Positions 1 through 6,762 of a DNA stretch of 12,253 bases are shown here, piece after piece. Source of the stretch: Verrucomicrobiota bacterium (GTDB taxonomy: Bacteria; Verrucomicrobiota; Verrucomicrobiia; Limisphaerales; UBA1100); the NCBI GenBank assembly GCA_028872645.1, contig JAPKDK010000064.1, forward strand, positions 1 through 12,253, in the 5' to 3' direction. The position numbers and the translations under genes were made by a program. Below the pieces are notes generated by a model. The model made no database searches. It saw only the letters and a list, made by a program, of their open reading frames with translations, and was not told where the DNA came from. Position 1 is the stretch's first letter. Each line of letters begins with the position of its first letter.

Positions 1-1
1 T

Positions 2-1930
2 GGTGGCCAAGCCGTTGGTGGGCGCACGCCGGAAGAGGCGATTGAAAATCTCGATGTGCATGCGGCGTTGCAGGCGGAGGTGTTTGCTGCTGAGCCAATG
101 ATGCTTAGCCCGGCGAACATCGATATTGATCATCGCGGTCGTGTGTGGGTGTGCGAGGTGATCAACTATCGCCGACACAATGGTAAACGCCCCGAGGGTG
201 ACACTATTCTTATACTTGAGGACACCAACGGTGATGGTAAAGCGGACTCGAAGAAGATTTTCTATCAGGGCCGCGATATCGATTCAGCCCACGGCGTGTG
301 TGTGCTTGGTACGCCCGACGGTAAAAATACGCGGGTCATTGTCAGCGCGCTGGACAAGGTGCAGGTGTTTACCGACGTGGACGGAGACGATAAGGCCGAC
401 AAAAAAGAGACGCTTTTTTCGGGCATCAGCGGTTCGCAGCACGATCATGGGATTCACCAGTTTATGTTTGGTCCGGATGGGCGGTTGTATTTCAACTTTG
501 GCAACGCAGGCAAGCAGCTCAAGGACAAGGACGGTAATACTGTGACCGACCTTGCCGGCAATGCGGTAACCGCCAATCGCAAACCGTATCAGGAGGGCAT
601 GGTGTTTCGTTGCAAACTTGATGGCAGCGAGATGGAGACGTTGGGCTGGAATTTCCGCAATAACTGGATGGTCACCGTCGATAGCTTCGGCACCCTTTGG
701 CAGAGCGACAATGATGATGACGGAAACCGCGGCGTGCGCATCAACTACGTGATGGAGTATGGCAACTACGGCTATAAGGATGAGTTCACAGGCGCGGGCT
801 GGCGGTCCAAACGCACCAACATGGAAAAGACCGTGCCTGATCGGCATTGGCATCTCAACGATCCGGGTGTGATGCCCAACCTGCTCCAAACCGGCGCAGG
901 ATCGCCCACAGGCATCTGCGTCTATGAGGGAGACCTGTTGCCCAAAGTATTTCAGGGCCAGATGATCCACACCGATGCCGGTCCGAGTATCGTGCGCGCA
1001 TATCCCGTGAAACGCAGTGGCGCAGGCTATTCGGCGAGTATCGTGAACATCCTTGATGGCGCTAAGCGTGACAAATGGTTCCGCCCCTCCGACGTGAAGG
1101 TGGCGCCTGATGGTTCACTGATCGTGGCTGACTGGTACGACCCCGGCGTGGGCGGCCATAACATGCGCGACCTTGACCGCGGGCGTCTATTCCGCGTCAC
1201 CCCTAAGGGCCACAAAGGCTACAAGCTGCCTAAACAGAACTTCAAAACCATAGACGGCCTTATTGCAGCAATTAAAAATCCAAATCATGCAGTACGTTAC
1301 GTTGCCTGGATGGAACTGCACAAAAAACAGAACAGTGCAAAGTCCGCGCTATTGAAACTGGCCGGTGACGACAACCCCCGTTTTCGCGCTCGTGCCCTGT
1401 GGCTGCTTTCGCAGATCAAGGGCAATCAAAAAGCCGCCGTAGGATTGGCCCTTAAGGATAAGGATGACGACATTCGCGGCATGGCCCTGCGTATTGCACG
1501 TCAGCACAAGCTGGATGTCATCCCGGAAATCCGAGAATTAGCTAATGATAAAAGCGCTTTGGTGCGTCGCGAATGTCTGATCGCCTTGCGCCATCATCAG
1601 AGCGACGAAGCCCCGGCACTCTGGGCCAAACTGGCCGATGCCCACGACGGCAAGGACCGGTGGTACCTCGAGGCCCTCGGCCTCGCCGCCGACAAGCAGG
1701 AGAACAAGTTCTTTGATGCCTGGGTGAAGAGTGCCAAGCTCGGAACCGTTGCTGCCAACGATATCGTCTGGCGCAACCGCGGCACGCACGGCACCAAGTA
1801 TCTGGCGGACATCATCCTCAGCAAGAAAACCACCGAGGCTGAGAAGCCGCGCTATCTCCGCGCGCTGGATTTCATCCCCAAGAGCAAAGAGAAGGATGAT
1901 GCGCTCGCCCGCATTGCGCTGGGTTTGTAG
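2..1930 (+). CDS. PVC-type membrane-bound dehydrogenase-like beta-propeller/HEAT protein (5' partial)
   Basis: The frame is open to the left edge, so the true start lies upstream; the first ATG in the window (56) falls inside a sequence (TPEEAIENLDVHAALQAEVF) that already matches the family. Residues below are counted from that ATG. Residues 10-390 look like the propeller of the Pirellula/Verrucomicrobium putative membrane-bound dehydrogenase family: an AAEP-x-SP-x-x-I-D entry, two calcium-loop-like Asp-rich motifs (56-64, and a second in VFTDVDGDDKAD), an HGIHQFMFGPDGRLYFNFGN block and a VADWYDPGVGGH block near the propeller end. Residues 400-620 are helical HEAT-like repeats. The usual C-terminal CxxCH haem domain is absent; it appears in the next gene. 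The role is probably periplasmic or membrane-associated, with an unknown substrate; the dehydrogenase name is a family label, not a shown activity. Leucine codons are mostly CTN, unlike the next gene. Confidence 0.85.
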   Translation, partial: GGQAVGGRTPEEAIENLDVHAALQAEVFAAEPMMLSPANIDIDHRGRVWVCEVINYRRHNGKRPEGDTILILEDTNGDGKADSKKIFYQGRDIDSAHGVCVLGTPDGKNTRVIVSALDKVQVFTDVDGDDKADKKETLFSGISGSQHDHGIHQFMFGPDGRLYFNFGNAGKQLKDKDGNTVTDLAGNAVTANRKPYQEGMVFRCKLDGSEMETLGWNFRNNWMVTVDSFGTLWQSDNDDDGNRGVRINYVMEYGNYGYKDEFTGAGWRSKRTNMEKTVPDRHWHLNDPGVMPNLLQTGAGSPTGICVYEGDLLPKVFQGQMIHTDAGPSIVRAYPVKRSGAGYSASIVNILDGAKRDKWFRPSDVKVAPDGSLIVADWYDPGVGGHNMRDLDRGRLFRVTPKGHKGYKLPKQNFKTIDGLIAAIKNPNHAVRYVAWMELHKKQNSAKSALLKLAGDDNPRFRARALWLLSQIKGNQKAAVGLALKDKDDDIRGMALRIARQHKLDVIPEIRELANDKSALVRRECLIALRHHQSDEAPALWAKLADAHDGKDRWYLEALGLAADKQENKFFDAWVKSAKLGTVAANDIVWRNRGTHGTKYLADIILSKKTTEAEKPRYLRALDFIPKSKEKDDALARIALGL

Positions 1931-1942
1931 CGCATTTTTCAG

Positions 1943-1969
1943 ACACGGATTTCACGGATGACCGCGGAT
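1943..1969. repeat. three-copy C(A/G)CGGAT short tandem repeat
   Basis: The heptamer CACGGAT occurs at 1944-1950 and 1953-1959, and CGCGGAT at 1963-1969, with a period of 9-10 bases, just after the stop of the propeller gene. From memory, CACGGAT-type repeats are scattered in intergenic DNA of many environmental bacteria; whether this one is dispersed in this genome cannot be seen from the window. No promoter with both a good -35 and a good -10 is visible in the 110-bp gap. TAGAAT at 2029-2034 resembles a -10 but has no clear -35, and would place the transcript start almost on the next GTG. Confidence 0.5.
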
Positions 1970-2040
1970 TGGGTTATGATCTGTGCGCATCCTTGAAATC
2001 TGTATCTTTCATTTTTAACACGCCCCGTTAGAATGTCCGC

Positions 2041-3147
2041 GTGAAACTGTTCATCGCCATTTTGTTTTTGGCCGGCAATCTATCTGCTGCAAATCCTTTG
2101 CCGCCGGAGCAGGTGAATACGTTGATTGGGGCGTTGGGGCGGTTGGATTCGGCTTTGGTGAATTCCAATCCCGCGCTCAAGGAGCGATTGGGGCAAGTGC
2201 TCGATGCGGTGCGGGGTGAGGCGCGCTCGGTGGCGTTGATTAAAAAATTTCAAGTGAAAGGCCGCGAGTCGGATTTGCTGGCGGTGGCGGTGAAGCATCC
2301 CAATGACCCCGCCGGTGTGGAGGCAATGGGAATGGTGTTGGCGGGTGATGGGAAAAAAGCGGTGATCGCATTGCTCATAGGCAAAGACGCCCAACAAGCC
2401 GCCGCCGTGGCCAAGGCGTTGGGGAACAGCAATAGCCCAAGCGTCATTCCGATGCTCGCGCCATTGGTGGTGAATATCACGTTGCACGCTAATGTGCGCA
2501 AGGAGGCGGTGAAAGGTTTGGCGAATTATGAGGCGGGCGCGAAGCATTTGTTGAGCTTGGCGAAGGATGGGAAGCTGCCGCAGAACGCGAAGTTCACCGC
2601 GAGTCTTGCGTTGAGCACGGTGCGTTGGCCGGCGATTAAGGCGGAGGCGGCGAAGGTGTTGCCGCCGCCTTTCGGAGCAAATGCGAAGCCGTTACCGCCG
2701 GTGGCGGAGTTGGTGAAACACAAAGGCGACATCGCCAAGGGGGCGAAGATTTATTTGCGCGAAGCGGTGCAATGCGCGCGTTGTCACAAAGTGGGCGATG
2801 CAGGCATCGAAGTGGGGCCGGCGCTGACAGAGATTGGCGATAAGTTGCCGAAAGAGGAATTGTACGCGGCAATCCTCGATCCGAGCGCGGGGATTTCTTT
2901 CGGCTACGAGGCGTGGTTGGTGACGATGAAAGACGGCAACGCCGCCTTCGGCATTATCGAAAGCGAAACGGACGATGAAATTTCCGTGAAAGGCCCCACC
3001 GGCGCGGTGACGAAACACGCGAAGGCGAATGTGAAAAGCCGCGAGCAACAGCCAGTTTCGTTAATGCCGCCGGGGTTGTATTTGACAATGAAGGAAGAGG
3101 AGTTGGTGGACTTGATTGAGTATCTTGCGTCGTTGAAGAAAAGGTAA
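2041..3147 (+). CDS. secreted HEAT-repeat protein with PVC-type cytochrome c haem-binding domain
   Basis: The 368-aa product starts at GTG with a signal peptide: Lys2, a hydrophobic core (residues 3-12) and a likely cleavage after Ala16 or Ala17. Residues 20-205 are Ala/Leu-rich helical repeats of HEAT type. Residues about 225-368 match the Pirellula/Verrucomicrobium haem-binding domain: CARCH with Cys245, Cys248 and His249, then GPALTEIG, a DPSAGISFGYEAW block and SLMPPGL, whose Met342 is a likely distal haem ligand. It would carry covalent haem c in the periplasm and pass electrons. Upstream lies a propeller/HEAT protein without a haem domain, so the two genes together equal one usual PVC dehydrogenase-cytochrome. 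No Shine-Dalgarno sequence precedes the GTG. By hand count 31 of 45 leucines use TTG, unlike the upstream gene. The domain call is firm; substrate and partner are inferred. Confidence 0.87.
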   Translation: MKLFIAILFLAGNLSAANPLPPEQVNTLIGALGRLDSALVNSNPALKERLGQVLDAVRGEARSVALIKKFQVKGRESDLLAVAVKHPNDPAGVEAMGMVLAGDGKKAVIALLIGKDAQQAAAVAKALGNSNSPSVIPMLAPLVVNITLHANVRKEAVKGLANYEAGAKHLLSLAKDGKLPQNAKFTASLALSTVRWPAIKAEAAKVLPPPFGANAKPLPPVAELVKHKGDIAKGAKIYLREAVQCARCHKVGDAGIEVGPALTEIGDKLPKEELYAAILDPSAGISFGYEAWLVTMKDGNAAFGIIESETDDEISVKGPTGAVTKHAKANVKSREQQPVSLMPPGLYLTMKEEELVDLIEYLASLKKR

Positions 3148-3185
3148 AGCGTGCTCTCCGAGCGCGCCCTACCCGGGAGGGGGAA

Positions 3186-3242
3186 GTTCCACCTTGCCCC
3201 ATTTCAAAATGTTATAAATGGGACGAGGCGGAACTCGTCCCA
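3186..3242. terminator. nested competing inverted repeats between convergent genes
   Basis: Two structures share bases. A perfect 9-bp stem pairs 3219-3227 (TGGGACGAG) with 3234-3242 (CTCGTCCCA) around a 6-nt loop. A longer imperfect stem pairs 3186-3204 with 3216-3234, with 16 Watson-Crick pairs, one G-U and two mismatches of 19, around an 11-nt AT-rich loop. Both sit between the convergent cytochrome and HIT genes. They may act as a bidirectional terminator or be a palindromic intergenic repeat. No U-tract follows on either strand, so ordinary intrinsic termination is not certain. Confidence 0.5.
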
Positions 3243-3246
3243 CCCA

Positions 3247-3585
3247 TTATCCCGGCGGCCAAGTCATCGCCCGCCCGCCCAAAATATGCAGGTGCAAATG
3301 GGGCACGCTTTCGCCTCCATCTTTTCCGTTGTTGATAACGAGGCGGAATCCGTTTTCGTGCAGGCCGAGATCATCGGCAATTTCTTTTGCCTTGAGCATC
3401 AGATGGCCGAGGACTTGATGATCTTCAGGCTCCGCTTCGGCGATGCGGGGGATGGTTTTTTTGGGAATTACCAACACGTGTACGGGGGCTTGCGGGTTGA
3501 TGTCGTTGAAGGCGAGGACGAGGTCGTCTTCGTAGACGATGTCGGCGGGAATTTCGCGGGCGATGATTTTTTCGAACAGCGTCAT
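3247..3585 (-). CDS. HIT-family (HinT-like) nucleotide hydrolase
   Basis: The 112-aa protein is typical in length for the HINT branch of the histidine triad superfamily, which hydrolyses nucleoside phosphoramidates and related nucleotides in the cytoplasm. It opens with TLFEKIIAREIPADIVYEDD, carries FNDINPQAPVHVLVIPKK (27-43) and ends with the HIT motif HLHLHIL (His96, His98, His100; His98 the expected nucleophile) and LGGRAMTWPPG. A longer frame runs upstream, but the family begins at this ATG. Its ATG shares one base with the TGA of the preceding gene (TGATG), so it is probably translationally coupled as the last gene of the nrdR operon. No Shine-Dalgarno sequence is visible. Substrate is unknown. 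Confidence 0.93.
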   Translation of the reverse strand: MTLFEKIIAREIPADIVYEDDLVLAFNDINPQAPVHVLVIPKKTIPRIAEAEPEDHQVLGHLMLKAKEIADDLGLHENGFRLVINNGKDGGESVPHLHLHILGGRAMTWPPG

Positions 3586-4136
3586 CACACAATCATCAGC
3601 GTGAGCTTGGCTTTTTGCTGATGCTTGGAAACGATGTGGCGGAGGTAATCGACGATTTGATCGTTGAGTTTCTGGCAGCGCGGGCTCCATTGCTTGGCGC
3701 CGGTGAGTTTTTTGACCGCTTCGCGCAAACCCTTCACGCGGAGCAATTCGGGTTTGCCGTGGAGGTCGGCGTGAATTTGGTCGCGCAGTGTGCAGAAGAA
3801 AACCATCTCCAATCCTTCGCCGGCTTGATGGGCGAGGTCGTGTAAATTGGTTTCGGCGGCGTCATCATTGCAATCGTCGGCGGCCATTACCTTGAAACCG
3901 AACCCGCGCAGGATGCGTTCCAATGCGAGAGTGAATTCACCGACGGAAACGGAGTTGCGATTGAGGTCTACTTTGAAATGATAGAGCACCGCCTCGGCGG
4001 CTTCGGTGACGAGCATCGGTTCCAGCTCGTGTGCGGCATCGCCGAGTAATTCGACGGTGACGTCCTGTGCTGAACATGGGATGGCTTCGCCCTCGGAGGT
4101 TTCAAAAACCAGGCAGTCGGTATGTAGCTGAATCAT
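3585..4136 (-). CDS. unrecognised conserved-looking protein between nrdR and HIT gene
   Basis: I do not recognise this 183-aa protein. It has no signal peptide or membrane segment and is likely cytoplasmic. Residues 1-32 look like beta strands (LVFETSEGEAIPCSAQDVTVELL). Residues 40-80 contain VLYHFKVDLNRNSVSVGEFTLALERILRGFG, which is mixed strand and helix. The C-terminal third is rich in Lys, Gln and His and looks helical. Cysteines occur at 8, 21, 88, 113 and 153, with no CxxC pair. The ATG at 4134-4136 lies inside nrdR, giving a 35-nt overlap; the next Met is residue 41, which would remove a well-formed N terminus. The 3' end overlaps the HIT start by one base. Tight overlap at both ends supports a real co-translated gene. 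Function is unknown; a link to nrdR is only by position. Confidence 0.75.
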   Translation of the reverse strand: MIQLHTDCLVFETSEGEAIPCSAQDVTVELLGDAAHELEPMLVTEAAEAVLYHFKVDLNRNSVSVGEFTLALERILRGFGFKVMAADDCNDDAAETNLHDLAHQAGEGLEMVFFCTLRDQIHADLHGKPELLRVKGLREAVKKLTGAKQWSPRCQKLNDQIVDYLRHIVSKHQQKAKLTLMIV

Positions 4137-4587
4137 GCTTTGTTTCGAGTTTCTTTACGGCTTGGACGAAGTCATCGGCTTCCTCAAAGCGGCGGTACAC
4201 GCTCGCGTATCGTACATAGGCCACTTGGTCGATTTCGCGGAGGCCGTTCATCACCGCCTCTCCAATCACCATACCGGGGATCTCTTCGGAGTATTTTTCT
4301 GATATCGAATCATAAATACCCTGCGTGAGGTCCTCAATGACCTGTTGACTGATGGGGCGTTTTTGGCAGGCCTTGGAAATACCCGAGAGCAGTTTGTCCC
4401 GCGCAAATTCCTCACGACGCCCATCCCGTTTCACCACCATGACTCGTTGGTGCTCAATCTGTTCGTAGGTGGTGAAGCGATGGGTGCACTGGGCACACTC
4501 GCGGCGGCGGCGAATAATTGCCCCCTCCTTGGACGAGCGCGAATCAATCACCTTGTCCTCAATACATTCGCACTTCGGACAGCGCAT
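4102..4587 (-). CDS. nrdR: NrdR transcriptional repressor of ribonucleotide reductase genes
   Basis: The 161-aa product has the full NrdR architecture. An N-terminal zinc ribbon has Cys3/Cys6 and Cys31/Cys34, around the family signature VIDSRSSKEGAIIRRRREC and HRFTTYEQIE. It is followed by an ATP-cone domain from about 49 to 139 (VVKRDGRREEFARDKLLSGI to YVRYASVYRRF). NrdR binds ATP/dATP and represses nrd genes when deoxynucleotides are sufficient. Length is normal apart from a slightly longer C-terminal tail (ATYRLPGF). The ATG at 4585-4587 is chosen because an in-frame TGA lies two codons upstream. AAGGAGG lies 17 nt upstream, farther than usual. No nrd gene is in the window. It is the first gene of a minus-strand operon with two overlapping genes downstream. 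Confidence 0.96.
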   Translation of the reverse strand: MRCPKCECIEDKVIDSRSSKEGAIIRRRRECAQCTHRFTTYEQIEHQRVMVVKRDGRREEFARDKLLSGISKACQKRPISQQVIEDLTQGIYDSISEKYSEEIPGMVIGEAVMNGLREIDQVAYVRYASVYRRFEEADDFVQAVKKLETKHDSATYRLPGF

Positions 4588-4604
4588 CAGTCAAATATCC
4601 CAAA

Positions 4605-4611
4605 CCTCCTT
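4605..4611 (-). promoter_or_regulatory. Shine-Dalgarno-like AAGGAGG upstream of nrdR, long spacing
   Basis: On the minus strand AAGGAGG is followed by 17 nt before the nrdR ATG. The only other in-frame candidate is CTG at 4588-4590, with 14 nt spacing, and an in-frame TGA blocks anything earlier. The element is a full anti-16S match but farther from the start than the usual 5-10 nt. Confidence 0.5.
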
Positions 4612-4642
4612 GGCAGAAAGGCCACATGTAGTGGCTATTCAA

Positions 4643-4672
4643 GAAGTACCACACAGCAGCTTGTGCGGTCAA
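4643..4672 (-). promoter_or_regulatory. possible sigma-70-type promoter for nrdR
   Basis: TTGACC matches the -35 consensus at five of six positions, but the -10 candidate TACTTC, 18 nt downstream, is poor and matches only its first two positions. The predicted start falls close to the GCCAC/GTGGC inverted repeat at 4621-4635, an operator-like position. Weak prediction. Confidence 0.3.
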
Positions 4673-4847
4673 GCCTTCAAGCGTTGTCTCTTATTAACAG
4701 CACGTTGATTTGTTCGCGCCTGTTCACGGGTTGCTCCCGTGAAGTTCGCAACGAATTGGCAATCACAAGTTTGGATAACGTGAGCTTCGTGATGAAAGAT
4801 AATTGGCCGACACTCGGCGCGTTGTGCAAGGCAAACGAACTCAAGCG

Positions 4848-5228
4848 ATGAGCGCGTCACCACCCACGCGAGCGGCGCGGCGTGTGCTCGCCGCGTGGCG
4901 GGGCATCGACCTCACCGAACAGGAACGCGCCCGCGCCGATCGCGCGCGCTCCGCCGGCAACCTGATGCCCGCGCTGCTGAAACGGCTCGGGCTCGACCAA
5001 CGGCGGCGCGAGGCGGAGGTTGCCAAGGTTTGGAAAAATCTCATCGACCCCTCCGTGACCGCGCACGCGCAGCCCGCCGGCATTCACAAAGGCACGCTGT
5101 TTGTAAACGTGGACAGCAACGTGTGGCTCAGTGAAATTGTGCGCTATCGTCGGCACGAAATCTTGCAACGGCTGCAGCACGCCTTCGGCCCGGACTTCAT
5201 CGCGCGCATTTCGTTCCGTGTCGGGTAG
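4848..5228 (+). CDS. DUF721/DciA-family protein
   Basis: The 126-aa protein has a basic, Arg/Ala-rich N-terminal helical region (1-60) followed by the DUF721 core: VWKNLIDPSVTAHAQPAGIHKG, then TLFVNVDSNVWLSEIVRYRRHEIL, then a terminal strand ARISFRV. In DciA proteins this fold binds and loads the replicative helicase DnaB. The family is diverse, and the window does not show that this member has that role. The frame extends upstream to a TTG at 4803, but the ATG at 4848 fits the start of the basic region better. AAGG lies about 17 nt upstream, so there is no convincing Shine-Dalgarno sequence. The gene is isolated: divergent from nrdR and convergent with the epimerase. Its stop codon lies inside a hairpin shared with the convergent stop. 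Confidence 0.82.
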   Translation: MSASPPTRAARRVLAAWRGIDLTEQERARADRARSAGNLMPALLKRLGLDQRRREAEVAKVWKNLIDPSVTAHAQPAGIHKGTLFVNVDSNVWLSEIVRYRRHEILQRLQHAFGPDFIARISFRVG

Positions 5229-5252
5229 GGTAAGCCTTCGGGTTTGCCCTAC
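5225..5252. terminator. UUCG-capped bidirectional hairpin containing both convergent stop codons
   Basis: Bases 5225-5236 (GTAGGGTAAGCC) pair with 5241-5252 (GGTTTGCCCTAC) through ten Watson-Crick and two G-U pairs around TTCG, closed by C-G, the classic stable tetraloop. The TAG of the DUF721 gene (5226-5228) pairs base for base with the complement of the epimerase TAG (5249-5251). There is no long T-run on either side, so factor-independent termination is uncertain, but position and stability suggest a shared 3' end. Confidence 0.65.
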
Positions 5253-6073
5253 TCTTCACGGAGCAACGCTTCGTAGCCCTCGCGGAAAGTCGGAAATTGC
5301 AGTAGCCACCCCGCCGCCTTGAGCTTCGCATTGCGCACACGCTTGCTCGTGGCCACCCGCTTGCGGGAAACTTGTTCCCCGTCCGGCGGCATCGGCTTGC
5401 TCAAACGCTGCGCGAGCCATTTAAAAAATTCGTGCTGCGTCACCGGCTCGTCATCGGCCACGTTGTAAATGCTTGGCTCGATTTTCATCGCGGCGAGGAT
5501 AGCGCTTACCACGTCGTCGCGATGAATCATATTCATCCAACGCGCGCCGCCCTCGGTGAGCACGGCTTTGCCTTTTAGGAATTGGCGAAAAAGATAACCC
5601 CGTTCCAGCCCATAAATCCCTGCCACGCGGAGCACGGTGGCGGCTTGCGGCGCGTTCAAAAATAACTCTTCGGCTTGGGCGAGATTTTGCGCGGTGCCGC
5701 CTTCGGGTTTGGCGGGGCTTGTTTCGTCCACCCATTCGCCATCGATTTGCGGATACACGCTGGTGCTGCTGGTGAAGAGCACGCGCGCCGATGAATCGCC
5801 CAGCCAATCGAGCAAATTTTTTGTGCCATCCACAAACACCGCGCGATGCACCTCGGCATCACCGCGCGCGGAGGACACGGTGTTGATGATCCAATCGAAA
5901 TCACGCGGCAACGCATCGAGAGCATTGGGCGTGGTGATGTCGAAGGGATGCGGCGTGATGTTTTCGGCGGTGAAGTCCGTGCGCCGTACGCCGTGGACTT
6001 CGTGACCCGCGCGGGCGAGTGCTTGCCCGAGGGGCAAGCCAACGTAACCGCAACCGATGATGAGGATTTTCAT
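5249..6073 (-). CDS. NAD(P)-binding atypical SDR / epimerase-like protein (YeeZ-like)
   Basis: The 274-aa product starts with a Rossmann beta-alpha-beta unit, KILIIGCGYVGLPLGQALA, in which Gly7, Gly9 and Gly12 form the GxGxxG dinucleotide motif. A VLFTSSTSVYPQ block (98-109) supplies the Ser/Tyr part of an SDR active site, and IYNVADDEPVTQHEFFKWL (202-220) is typical of extended epimerase/dehydratase-like SDRs. A YxxxK lysine after Tyr107 is not seen, as in atypical SDRs of the YeeZ type, so classical epimerase catalysis is doubtful. The frame extends upstream, but the ATG at 6071-6073 is right where the Rossmann fold begins and overlaps the preceding stop as ATGA. It is thus the last gene of the mntR operon. 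The substrate is unknown. Confidence 0.85.
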   Translation of the reverse strand: MKILIIGCGYVGLPLGQALARAGHEVHGVRRTDFTAENITPHPFDITTPNALDALPRDFDWIINTVSSARGDAEVHRAVFVDGTKNLLDWLGDSSARVLFTSSTSVYPQIDGEWVDETSPAKPEGGTAQNLAQAEELFLNAPQAATVLRVAGIYGLERGYLFRQFLKGKAVLTEGGARWMNMIHRDDVVSAILAAMKIEPSIYNVADDEPVTQHEFFKWLAQRLSKPMPPDGEQVSRKRVATSKRVRNAKLKAAGWLLQFPTFREGYEALLREE

Positions 6074-6702
6074 TCGCGCGGGCGGAGGATGGCTCGGGCG
6101 GGGGCGCCGTCGCTGCCAACGAGCTTGAGGGGGAGGCAGGCGAGATCGTATTCGCCGGGGGCGATGGCGGCGAGGTTTAGGCCTTCGATGATCCAAACCT
6201 CGGCGCCGAGGAGTTCGACGTGGGTTTCCACGCCGTCTTTTTTGTAGCCGCCGACGCTGAGGTAATCGACGCCCACGGTCATTACCCCGCACGCGGTGAG
6301 ATGGCGCGCGGCGTCTTGGGTGATGTAAATGAAGTCTTCATCAAAGCCATCGGTTTGCCAACTGCGGGTGGAGTTGCGGGTTTTGAAGAGGATGCGTTCG
6401 TTGCGTTGGAGTTGGTGGGGTTCGAGTTCGGCGGCGGTGATGGCGGTCTCGTCGTAGATTTCAATGACGCGGCAGGGGCCGAGGGCGGCGTCAATGGGCA
6501 TCGTTTCCATTGTTTTTCCGTCGGCAATGAAATGGCGTGGGGCATCCATATGCGTGCCGGTGTGGGCGCTCATATCGAGGTGGGTGAGGTTGCAGGGGCA
6601 GTCGTCGCCAAGGGTTTTGGCAAGGCGCGATTGGAACGCGGGGTCGCCGGGCCAATGGACCATTCCGTTTTTCAGGGGCACACTAATATCAATCCAGCTC
6701 AT
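6070..6702 (-). CDS. cyclase-family metal hydrolase (kynurenine formamidase-like fold)
   Basis: The 210-aa protein carries the cyclase-family signature HTGTHMDAPRHF, giving metal ligands His47, His51 and Asp53, plus His57. It has the usual N-terminal ISVPLKNGMVHWPGDP stretch and a GVDYLSVGG block further on. Members bind zinc or manganese and hydrolyse amides or lactones, kynurenine formamidase (KynB) being the best known. No other tryptophan-degradation gene is nearby, so I do not assign KynB. The frame runs 16 codons farther upstream, but MSWIDISVPL is where the family begins. GGA stands 8 nt before the ATG, a weak ribosome site. The stop overlaps the next ATG by 4 nt, which indicates translational coupling to the epimerase-like gene. 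The MntR-type regulator upstream hints at metal-dependent expression, by inference only. Confidence 0.88.
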   Translation of the reverse strand: MSWIDISVPLKNGMVHWPGDPAFQSRLAKTLGDDCPCNLTHLDMSAHTGTHMDAPRHFIADGKTMETMPIDAALGPCRVIEIYDETAITAAELEPHQLQRNERILFKTRNSTRSWQTDGFDEDFIYITQDAARHLTACGVMTVGVDYLSVGGYKKDGVETHVELLGAEVWIIEGLNLAAIAPGEYDLACLPLKLVGSDGAPARAILRPRE

Positions 6703-6762
6703 AAGAAATTCCGTGGACGAAACTCTAAATACAAATTGGCTTCCCCTCAACCCTCAACCAAA

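Larger units (their letters stand above)
4588..4847. other. divergent intergenic region with two inverted repeats
   Basis: This 260-bp gap separates nrdR (minus) from the DUF721 gene (plus). It holds a perfect 8-bp inverted repeat, TTCACGGG at 4723-4730 and CCCGTGAA at 4736-4743, with a 5-nt loop. It also holds a 5-bp repeat, GCCAC at 4621-4625 and GTGGC at 4631-4635, in the nrdR leader. GTTGC (4730-4734) can alternatively pair with GCAAC (4747-4751), excluding the 8-bp hairpin. For nrdR, TTGACC (4667-4672, minus) and TACTTC (4643-4648, minus), 18 nt apart, are a weak promoter candidate. GATAAT at 4798-4803 is a possible -10 for the plus-strand gene without a good -35. I find no tRNA or convincing small gene. 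Confidence 0.6.

Noticed and set aside
284..970. 228-aa minus-strand open frame
   Set aside because: Lies wholly antisense to the propeller domain; composition follows the codon structure of the real gene and shows no domain.
1900..2060. A single dehydrogenase-cytochrome gene broken by a recent frameshift
   Set aside because: The gap is 110 bp, the second gene has a complete signal peptide, and leucine codon use differs, so two genes fit better than one broken gene.
3151..3621. 156-aa plus-strand open frame
   Set aside because: Antisense to the HIT gene, whose HIT motif is unmistakable, and it crosses the nested hairpins.
4803..4847. TTG-started extension of the DUF721 gene
   Set aside because: Adds 15 residues without family support, and the ATG at 4848 is a better start.
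4345..4851. 168-aa plus-strand open frame ending at the DUF721 start
   Set aside because: First half is antisense to nrdR and the rest crosses the intergenic inverted repeats; no family resemblance.
4669..4863. 64-aa minus-strand open frame upstream of nrdR
   Set aside because: Runs through the 8-bp hairpin and the predicted nrdR promoter, and overlaps the DUF721 start; no ribosome site or motif.
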